A DNA stretch of 64,000 nt from JAPOXR01 sp965219635. Lineage in GTDB: Bacteria; Pseudomonadota; Alphaproteobacteria; Rhodobacterales; Rhodobacteraceae. The notes under the pieces were generated by a model, which worked only from the letters and a program-made list of their open reading frames with translations, was not told the origin of the DNA and ran no database searches. The position numbers were made by a program, and so were the translations under genes. The DNA lies in the NCBI GenBank assembly GCA_965219635.1, contig OZ244783.1:3782001-3846000 (forward strand), read 5' to 3'. Below, piece after piece: positions 34,400 through 41,703 of the stretch (its first letter is position 1; every line of letters begins with the position of its first letter).

Positions 34400-37300
34400 A
34401 TGATCATCGCAGGCACTCGCCTTGGCACCGCGTACGCTTCCCTTGCGACCGGAATATCCTCTGCCGCTTCCCGCACCTGCACCCTGATTTCGGTCGCGAG
34501 CGGGTTTGCGTTTGGGTTCTGCATACGAATGTTCTCGGGTCTCTGCCTTCTCGCAACTGACAAGGGATTGCGGTGGCGTAGCAGCGCAACATTTACCGGG
34601 GCGTTGACAACGATTTCCCTCACTGCGGCCCTATTCGTGGCCCCGAGGGTCGAAGCTGATGTCTATCTCTGGTTCGAGGACACTGCGACCGGATCAAAAG
34701 TCGAGGCTTCAGGCGACTTCGATCTGTCAGATTTTGAAATAAGAGAGAATCATACCAACCCACTGAATGTAATTGCCTTGAAGAATAATCTGAATACCGG
34801 ACGTTTTTGGGGCATCAGCGTTAAGGGTCCGATTGCCCTGTATCGACCTCCGAGCGGTGTGAGTTTCTCTCGCAACGGCGAGGACAGTTTTACAGGCGCT
34901 CTGGTTGCACACTTCAATAAGGCAAGCAGTAGCGGTCACTTCAGAGTTGCCTTGGAGAACAACAGGGAATTATCCTTCTCCGACGCATTTGTTGAGAACA
35001 AAAATAGTGAGAACCAAAAGGTCAACATTCCGTCTGGCACTAGCGTGACATTTGGTGAGTCTCTGGATGATTTGTTGGGGGATGACAGCTTTTATGCGGA
35101 AATGGTTTTTGACAACCAGAAGGTCGTTTTCGGGACCGTGGATCATCAGGTTGCACCAGCCAAGCCTGAAGGGCTTGCGCCAACACCGGGTGCCGGGCAG
35201 GTAGCGTTGAACTGGTCAAACCCCGACAACGCCAGCATCAGCAAGTACCAATACCAGCAAAAAACGGGTGCCGGAGACTACAGCGCATGGGCGGACATTG
35301 ACCCGAGCAGCGCATCCACCACAAGCCACACTGTTACCGGGTTGACCAACAAAACAGAATACACGTTCAGGATCCGGGCGGTCAATATCGCCGGCAACAG
35401 TGAAGGATCAGACGAGGTCTCGGCGACACCCAATGTTGTGCCTGCCAAGCCGACCGATCTTACGGCAACACCAGTTGACGGCCAAGTTGCGCTAAACTGG
35501 ACAGACCCGAACAACAGCAGCATCACCAAGTACCAGTACCAGCAAAAATCTGGTGGCGAAGAATTCGGCGCCTGGACGGACATTGACCCCAGTGGCGCGG
35601 CTACAACGAGCCATACCATTGCCGGCCTGACTAATGGAACAGAATACACGTTCAGGATCCGGGCGGTGAATGTCATAGGTAACGGCACAGAGTCGGACGA
35701 AGTCTCGGCCGTAGCAGGGGCACCAGTGGCTGCGGAATTGACGGCAACGGGGGGCACACTGCAAGCTAGCCTGTCGTGGACGTTTGCCGACGAACCGAGC
35801 ATTATCAAATGGCAATATCAGTTGCGCGAAGGCGATGTTGGCTTCAGTGACGAATGGAAGGACATTCCGGGCAGCGGCACTGAAACGCGCAACTACACGG
35901 TGGAAGAGCTGACCGGCGATGTTACCTATGTTTTCCGCATTCGTGCAGTGAATGCCCATGGCGACGGCGCATCATCCAACGAGTCGCAGGCTACTCCTGC
36001 CAATCCGGGAACTCCGACGGCTGCAGAACTGACAGCATCATTGGAAGTTGGGCAAGTGGTTCTCTCCTGGACAATTGCCGACGACCCGCACATCACCAAG
36101 TGGCAATATCAGCAGCGCGAGGGAGAGGAAGCCTTCGGTACAGGTTGGAAAAACATTGAAGGCAGCGATGCAACAACCCGTACGTTCGCTGTTGCCCAAC
36201 CAGCGCCTGGTGTGACCCATGGTTTCCGTGTCCGCGCAGTGAATGTCTCTGGCAATGGCCTGGCCTCAAACGAAGCAACGGTAACGATATCTGCCGAAAG
36301 AGGACCCTCGGTGGAGAAAGAGAAGCAGGTCTTAACGCAGACACTGGCGGCAGTGGGAAATGCTACGCTTGCTGGCGTGACGGACGTCATTGACGAACGG
36401 CTGAAATCAACTTCGGGGGCTAACTCCCTGATGCTGGGCGGCCAGCCGGTAGGCGCTACTTCGTCATCTTGGGGCTCGGAAGTTGATCAGAGTTCAAGTG
36501 GCAGGTGGTTGGGCAACCGCACATCGGAAATCCACTACCACTCAATCGACGATGCCGGCCTGCTTGATGGCAGCGCCTTCACACTGTCGTTGAGCGGGGA
36601 GGATGCAGGCGAAAGCAACAGCGGCTGGACCATGTGGGGTCGTGGCGACTACCGGAGCTTTGAAGGCAAATCCGGGGACGACAGCTGGGATGGTTCTGTC
36701 AAATCAGCCTGGCTGGGTTTTGACACCCGGACGGACGAGCACATGCTTGCGGGTCTTGCTATCTCCCGAAACCATGGCGAGATCGACCTCGTGACGGACG
36801 AGGTAGGCAGCCGTGTCGACACCTCGTTGACGGCCGCCTGGCCATACATGCAGATGACAATGCCCGATGGCACAGGGACAGTCCGTGTCGTTCTGGGTGT
36901 TGGCAGCGGTGACGCAAAACATCATTCCGACGGTGGCAATGTTGAGAGTGTCGACCTGTCGATAACGGCGGCCTCGGTTGGTGCCCGCTGGGCAGTGGCG
37001 CAGCAAGGTGAGCTGGCGCTGTCGGTTCCGGTCAAGGCGGAAGTGGTCCAGCTCAAGACCGATGGAGACGGAACAACCGCTATCGGAGGCCTTTCGGTCA
37101 GGATCTGGCAAGCAAGCGGCGGGATGGAAGCAACCCATTCCGGAGTTCCTATTTCTGACTCCGGCTGGATCCTGACACCGCGCGGCTCGCTGAAGTTCCG
37201 CTGGGATGGCGGCGACGGTGTTACGGGCAAGGGGATTGAAGTTGGTGGAGGTTTGGGCCTGCATGCGCCGGACTCGCGGCTGAGCCTGGATGCCAGTGGG

Positions 37301-37717
37301 CATTGGCTTGCAACGCACTCGGACAGCAACTTGAGCGAGTGGGGAGCCAGCTTTGGTGTGCTGGTTGCGCCGGACTCTGAAGGCCGTGGCTGGTCTGCCT
37401 CTCTTCGCCAGGAATGGGGCTTGCAGCAACAGGGCACCCTGTCGGACGATGCGCTGTTCCAGGACGGCGCTGGCGGGCCGGTTTCGGCGCCTGGTTCACT
37501 TGCTGCACGGGCCGGCTACGGGTTCGGCCTGATGGAGGGCCTGATGACGGTATCGGCCGATGCAAGGCTTGCAACGGGTGATGAGGAAGTTCCGCATTAC
37601 GGTGCCGGGCTGGTGTTCGCACTGCCGCGTGGCCTCACTGCCACACTGCGGGGAGAGCATGTTGATGCCGTCGACCCCGGCACCCGGATTGGGGCAGGTG
37701 TGCAACTGCAGTTCTGA
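34400..37717 (+). CDS. Surface protein: four FN3 domains plus autotransporter-type beta-barrel (copy 1)
   Basis: A 1105-residue protein. A long N-terminal export region ends in a hydrophobic stretch and VEA near residue 86. A beta-rich domain (87-250) opens VYLWFEDTATGSKVEASGDF. Four fibronectin type III domains start near 252, 347, 440 and 536, each with a W-then-Y pattern (QVALNWSNP, SKYQYQQ, TEYTFRIRAVN). A linker at 633-670 (LAAVGNATLAGVTDVIDERL) leads to a C-terminal barrel (about 723-1105) starting GSAFTLSLSGEDAG, with WTMWGRGDYRSFEGKSG, ending GAGVQLQF. The terminal Phe fits outer-membrane insertion. By family logic the FN3 part would be displayed outside. Ligand or partner unknown. 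Its N-terminal domain is diverged from copies 2 and 3. Confidence 0.85.
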   Translation: MIIAGTRLGTAYASLATGISSAASRTCTLISVASGFAFGFCIRMFSGLCLLATDKGLRWRSSATFTGALTTISLTAALFVAPRVEADVYLWFEDTATGSKVEASGDFDLSDFEIRENHTNPLNVIALKNNLNTGRFWGISVKGPIALYRPPSGVSFSRNGEDSFTGALVAHFNKASSSGHFRVALENNRELSFSDAFVENKNSENQKVNIPSGTSVTFGESLDDLLGDDSFYAEMVFDNQKVVFGTVDHQVAPAKPEGLAPTPGAGQVALNWSNPDNASISKYQYQQKTGAGDYSAWADIDPSSASTTSHTVTGLTNKTEYTFRIRAVNIAGNSEGSDEVSATPNVVPAKPTDLTATPVDGQVALNWTDPNNSSITKYQYQQKSGGEEFGAWTDIDPSGAATTSHTIAGLTNGTEYTFRIRAVNVIGNGTESDEVSAVAGAPVAAELTATGGTLQASLSWTFADEPSIIKWQYQLREGDVGFSDEWKDIPGSGTETRNYTVEELTGDVTYVFRIRAVNAHGDGASSNESQATPANPGTPTAAELTASLEVGQVVLSWTIADDPHITKWQYQQREGEEAFGTGWKNIEGSDATTRTFAVAQPAPGVTHGFRVRAVNVSGNGLASNEATVTISAERGPSVEKEKQVLTQTLAAVGNATLAGVTDVIDERLKSTSGANSLMLGGQPVGATSSSWGSEVDQSSSGRWLGNRTSEIHYHSIDDAGLLDGSAFTLSLSGEDAGESNSGWTMWGRGDYRSFEGKSGDDSWDGSVKSAWLGFDTRTDEHMLAGLAISRNHGEIDLVTDEVGSRVDTSLTAAWPYMQMTMPDGTGTVRVVLGVGSGDAKHHSDGGNVESVDLSITAASVGARWAVAQQGELALSVPVKAEVVQLKTDGDGTTAIGGLSVRIWQASGGMEATHSGVPISDSGWILTPRGSLKFRWDGGDGVTGKGIEVGGGLGLHAPDSRLSLDASGHWLATHSDSNLSEWGASFGVLVAPDSEGRGWSASLRQEWGLQQQGTLSDDALFQDGAGGPVSAPGSLAARAGYGFGLMEGLMTVSADARLATGDEEVPHYGAGLVFALPRGLTATLRGEHVDAVDPGTRIGAGVQLQF

Positions 37718-37820
37718 CGCCAGGACAAGATTGCGGACCCGTAATGGCAGCGGCACTCCGGCTTACGGGTTCGAATAGTCCGATTGATTGCGCGCCCAAT
37801 CGTATTGTTCCTGCCGCAAT
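37718..37820 (+). repeat. 3' block, copy 1, with hairpin
   Basis: About 103 nt directly after the stop, homologous to 41119-41222 and 44527-44630. It holds the inverted repeat ACCCGTAA-N18-TTACGGGT (37737-37770), a possible terminator or mRNA-end structure without a U-tract. The next 257 bases up to the following leader are shared only between this gap and the 41223-41479 gap. Confidence 0.75.
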
Positions 37821-38077
37821 TGGTCTGGCCTGGACCTCGCGACCCTCCGGACTGGTTCTGCGGAGTTTTGAGATCAGCAACAAGTACGCAGGGACTTGCA
37901 GATCTCATGGCATGCACCTTCAGACAGGGGTCAGCACGGCAGCTGGCCACAGATGGCCAGTGCTGATTACCCAGGCTCTCGAATTCACCAATGTGGCAAT
38001 GGTGCAACACATACTGACAAAGGTTCCCCAAAATATGGAACCAATGCTCCTATGTTGTTGTTCTAAGGGGTGCTACG

Positions 38078-38301
38078 TGCTGTATGCGGCACATGTCACG
38101 GTGCATAGGCATCACCGCCAATCGGCAATCTAGACTGCTGAGCATTCCACTCCCGCTCCGGCAAGCCGGCAATTGTGTCCAGTTCAGGAATTCTGGAAGC
38201 TCCATCATTCCGAGTCCGAATTCGCCAAACGCAGCCCGTGCCGTCGCTATGCTGAACCCGTCGGCTACAAATCGACTCTTGAAACAGGATTACCGAGTAT
38301 C
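38078..38301 (+). repeat. Leader repeat, copy 2
   Basis: The 224 nt before the second barrel gene, very close to copy 3 and clearly related to copy 1. A short frame in it (ending AMLNPSATNRLLKQDYRVS) stops at a TGA overlapping the ATG of the gene. Ribosome-site strength is weak here (ACAGGA). The full gap 37718-38301 and the gap 41119-41703 are near-identical in length (584 and 585 bp). Confidence 0.8.
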
Positions 38302-41118
38302 ATGACCATCACAGCCTCCCGCCTCCCTGGCCGTGCAATTGTTTCCATTGCAACCGGGATTTCCGCATTAGCTTTCGGGGGTTGGCCACGTATCAGTCGG
38401 CGTTTACCCTATCCAGGCAAATGTTCACGATTTACCCCGCCCCCGCCAACTGCTGACATCCAGGACAGCCAAAGAAGTGGCCCATCCTTCGGCAAGGACC
38501 AGTTAACGGAAACAGGGCATCACGTCGCCGGAGCCGCAACAGCGCTGCTGCTGGGAACGGCCTTGTTGCTCGGGACAGCGCAGAACGCCGAGGCGCGAAC
38601 ACTGGTCTTCACCTACTCAGACGACGGCACGGACTCCTCCATTACCGCTGACGGAAGTCTGGATCTCTCGGGTTTGGAAACTCAACACGAACCTGCCACG
38701 CAACCAGCCCTCCCAAACCTTGAAACAGCCCGCTTCATTACTGCAAACTACGGTCCCCTGGCTTTCTCAATTTGGCATACAATTCCGGCCTGCTGTGGTG
38801 CCACTTGGTACATCAATAGGTCAGAGGTAACCATCAGCGGAGGATCAAGTTACGAGGGAATTCAATGGCTCAACCACAACCGGTTTGGGAACTTTACCTC
38901 TTCGTATAGTTCAGAAATCCTAATCTATGTCGTTCGGGCTTCAGGTCATAGGCAGCCGGGTAGAACGGGAATCGACCTTTTTCTTCCTTCGATTCACGTT
39001 GCCAACAACATCTACAACCCCACAGGTAAGACGGCCACCTTTCCGGGCACTCTGGCCAATGTGATGAAGGACGACGACTTCCATGTCGTATACGATTGGG
39101 GTCACCAAAAGATCATCTTTACTACAGCAGCAACGACACCGGCCAAACCAGACCTCACGGCAACACAGGGTGACGGGCAGGTAACGCTAAACTGGCCGGA
39201 CCCAAGCAACAGTAGCATCACACGTTACGAGATTCAGCATAAGTCCGAGGGCGGGGACTACGGCGCATGGACGCGCATCAGCGGCAGTGATGCATCCACA
39301 ACCAGTCACACCGTCGACGAACTGACCAACGGGGTGCAATACACATTCAGGGTCCGTGCCGTGAATTTCAGAGGCGACGGAGAACCTGGCGAGATTGCTC
39401 CGACGCCTGTAGCTGAAGGAACTCCAGAGGCTGCAGTTCTAACGGCAGAGGCCGGCGCACAGAGGGCCATCCTGACTTGGACGCATCCAGGCGACTCGAG
39501 CATCACCAAGTGGCAATATCAGCAGCGCGCAGGCGAAGCAGAATTCCGCGGCGAATGGAAGAACATCCCCGACAGCAGCGCGGCGACACGGGGTTATACG
39601 GTGCGCGAGCTTCCCGGTGAGGTTGCTCATGGTTTCCGTGTCCGTGCCGTGAACGAAGCTGGATTTGGTGCTCCGTCGAACGAAGCAAGGGCGGTACCGC
39701 CCCAACTGTCGGTGGAACGGGAGCAGCAGGTTGTGAAGCAGTCCCTAGCGGCGGTCGGGCAGGCGACGCTTGCCGGAGTGACAAATGTCATCGACGAGCG
39801 GTTGAAAGCAACTCCGGGTACAAGTGGCTTGATGCTTGGCGGGGAACTGGTGGGCGGCACCGCAACAAACATGGACCTGGAAGCCAGCCGGGAAACAGCG
39901 GACTGGTGGCAGGGCAACCGCGCTTCGGAGTCCTTCAACCGCCCGATTGACGATGCCGGGATGCTGGATGGCAGCGCCTTTACCCTGTCGTTAAGCGGGG
40001 AAGAAGCTGGCGCGATCAACGCGGGTTGGACTGTCTGGGGCCGCGGCGATTACCGGAGCTTTGAAGGTAGTTCCGGCGAAGACAGTTGGAACGGCTCTGT
40101 CAAGTCGGCCTGGCTGGGAATCGATACCTGGACAAGCGAGCAAATGCTGGCCGGTCTTGCGGTATCCAGAAACCGTGGCGAGATCGACCTCATGACGGAT
40201 GAAATCGGAACCCGTGTTGAAACCACACTGACCGCAGCCTGGCCATACATGCAGATGACCATGCCGAGCGGAACCGGAACAGTCCGGGTTGTGCTTGGTG
40301 CCGGTAGCGGCGAGGCATGGTATCGTTCCGAGGCCGGCGACATTGAGCGGGCCAAACTGACCATGACGGCAGCATCTGTTGGCGCCCGCTGGGCCGTGGC
40401 GCAGCAGGGACAGGTAACACTGTCGATGCCGATCGAGGCGGAAGTGGTCCGGCTCGCGACCCGGGGACCAACGGCAACTGTTATCGGCGCTATCACGGTC
40501 AACAGCTTGCGGGTGAGTGGCGGTATTGAAATGGCCCATTCCGGCGTACCGTTCTCCGACTCCGGCTGGGTTCTGTTGCCGCGCGGTTCGGTGTCGCTGC
40601 GCTGGGATGGCGGCGACGGGGTAACGGGCACGGGAGTTGAGTTAGGCGGCGGACTTGGCCTGCATGCGCCACACTCCCGATGGAGCGTGGACGCCAGCGG
40701 CCATTGGCTGGCAACGCACTCGCAAGATCATCAGCGCGAATGGGGAGCCAGCATCGGTGTGCAACTTGCGCCGGAATCCGAGGGTCGCGGCTTGTCGCTT
40801 TCACTACGCCAGGAATTGGGGCTGCAACAGAAGGGTGTCCTGTCGGACGACACGCTGTTCCAGCGGGACAGCAGCGAACTGGCGCCTGCGCCTGGTTCAC
40901 TGGTTGCAAGAACCGGCTACGGGTTCGGGATGATGGAAGGCCTGATGACGGTATCGGCAGATGCAAGACTGGCAACGGGCGATGAAGAAGTCCCGCATTA
41001 CGGCGCCGGGCTGGAGTTCGCACTGCCGCGTGGCCTCACCGCCACCCTGAGGGGAGAGCATGTTGATGCGGTTGAACCCGACACCCGCATTGGAGCTGGT
41101 GTGCAACTGCAGTTCTGA
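38302..41118 (+). CDS. Surface protein: two FN3 domains plus autotransporter-type beta-barrel (copy 2)
   Basis: A 938-residue paralog. The N-terminal export region is about 98 residues, with the real hydrophobic core late (AGAATALLLGTALLLGTAQN) and AEA before RTLVFTYSDDG. A unique domain (99-279) ends in a TFPGTLANVMKDDDFHVVYD segment. FN3 domains start near 280 and 373. The linker VEREQQVVKQSLAAVGQATL and VIDERLKATPGTSGLMLGG precede a barrel (about 558-938) with WTVWGRGDYRSFEG, YMQMTMPSGTGTVRVVLGAG, LRWDGGDGVTGTGVELGGGL and the terminal LQF. The ATG is the conserved ATGACCATC also found in copy 3; the frame opens further upstream but that part is the leader repeat. Transcribed from its own leader or by read-through. 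Confidence 0.86.
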   Translation: MTITASRLPGRAIVSIATGISALAFGGWPRISRRLPYPGKCSRFTPPPPTADIQDSQRSGPSFGKDQLTETGHHVAGAATALLLGTALLLGTAQNAEARTLVFTYSDDGTDSSITADGSLDLSGLETQHEPATQPALPNLETARFITANYGPLAFSIWHTIPACCGATWYINRSEVTISGGSSYEGIQWLNHNRFGNFTSSYSSEILIYVVRASGHRQPGRTGIDLFLPSIHVANNIYNPTGKTATFPGTLANVMKDDDFHVVYDWGHQKIIFTTAATTPAKPDLTATQGDGQVTLNWPDPSNSSITRYEIQHKSEGGDYGAWTRISGSDASTTSHTVDELTNGVQYTFRVRAVNFRGDGEPGEIAPTPVAEGTPEAAVLTAEAGAQRAILTWTHPGDSSITKWQYQQRAGEAEFRGEWKNIPDSSAATRGYTVRELPGEVAHGFRVRAVNEAGFGAPSNEARAVPPQLSVEREQQVVKQSLAAVGQATLAGVTNVIDERLKATPGTSGLMLGGELVGGTATNMDLEASRETADWWQGNRASESFNRPIDDAGMLDGSAFTLSLSGEEAGAINAGWTVWGRGDYRSFEGSSGEDSWNGSVKSAWLGIDTWTSEQMLAGLAVSRNRGEIDLMTDEIGTRVETTLTAAWPYMQMTMPSGTGTVRVVLGAGSGEAWYRSEAGDIERAKLTMTAASVGARWAVAQQGQVTLSMPIEAEVVRLATRGPTATVIGAITVNSLRVSGGIEMAHSGVPFSDSGWVLLPRGSVSLRWDGGDGVTGTGVELGGGLGLHAPHSRWSVDASGHWLATHSQDHQREWGASIGVQLAPESEGRGLSLSLRQELGLQQKGVLSDDTLFQRDSSELAPAPGSLVARTGYGFGMMEGLMTVSADARLATGDEEVPHYGAGLEFALPRGLTATLRGEHVDAVEPDTRIGAGVQLQF

Positions 41119-41222
41119 CGGCAGAACAATAAAGCGGACCCGTAATGGCGGCGACTATTCCGGCATACGGGTTCGCATAGTACGATTGATTGCGCGTCCA
41201 ATAGTCATGTTCCTGCCGCAAT
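41119..41222 (+). repeat. 3' block, copy 2, with hairpin
   Basis: About 104 nt after the stop, nearly identical to the block at 44527. The inverted repeat is ACCCGTA ... TACGGGT (one outer pair fewer than copies 1 and 3). It is followed by about 257 bases shared with the gap after copy 1. Confidence 0.75.
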
Positions 41223-41479
41223 TGGCCCGGCCTTGACCTCGCTACCCTGTGGACTGGTTCTGCGGAGTTTTGAGATCAGCAACATGTACGCAGGGACTTG
41301 CTGACCTCATGGCAAGAGCCTTCTGACAGAGGTCACCACGGCAGCTGGCCACAGTCGGCCAGTGCTGCGTGCCAAGAATCTCGAATTCACCAATGTGGCA
41401 ATGGTGCAACACATGCTGACAAATGTTCCCCAAAATATGGAACCAATGCTCCTATGTTGTTGTTCCTGTGGGTGCTGCG

Positions 41480-41703
41480 TGCTGTATGCGGCCCATGTCA
41501 CGGTGCATAGGCATGACCGCCAATCGGCAATCTAGACTGCTGAGCATTCCACACCCGCTCCGGCAAGCTGGGAACTGTGTCCAGTTCAGGATTTCTGGAA
41601 GTTCCATCATCCCGAGTCCGAATTCGCCAAACGCAGTCCTTGCCGCCGCTATGCTGAACCCGTCGGCTACAAATCAACTCTTGGAAGAGGATTACCGAGT
41701 ATC
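41480..41703 (+). repeat. Leader repeat, copy 3
   Basis: The 224 nt before the third barrel gene. A short frame ends AMLNPSATNQLLEEDYRVS, with TGA overlapping the gene's ATG as in copies 1 and 2. GGAAGAGGA near 41685 is the only purine-rich ribosome-site candidate. Nearly identical to copy 2. Confidence 0.8.

Noticed and set aside
36704..37437. Long antisense frames (up to 241 codons) under the barrel domains
   Set aside because: They recur in all three copies only because the barrel sequence is conserved; codon pattern and motifs support the plus-strand protein.
37763..37785. GGGTTCGAATAGTCC resembles a tRNA T-loop
   Set aside because: The flanking stems do not pair, no anticodon or acceptor arm fits, and the block recurs as the 3' repeat with changes at this very site.
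38173..38301. In-frame extension upstream of barrel copy 2
   Set aside because: The same DNA is the leader repeat, and in copies 1 and 3 it is not open in this frame; the conserved ATG at 38302 is the consistent start.
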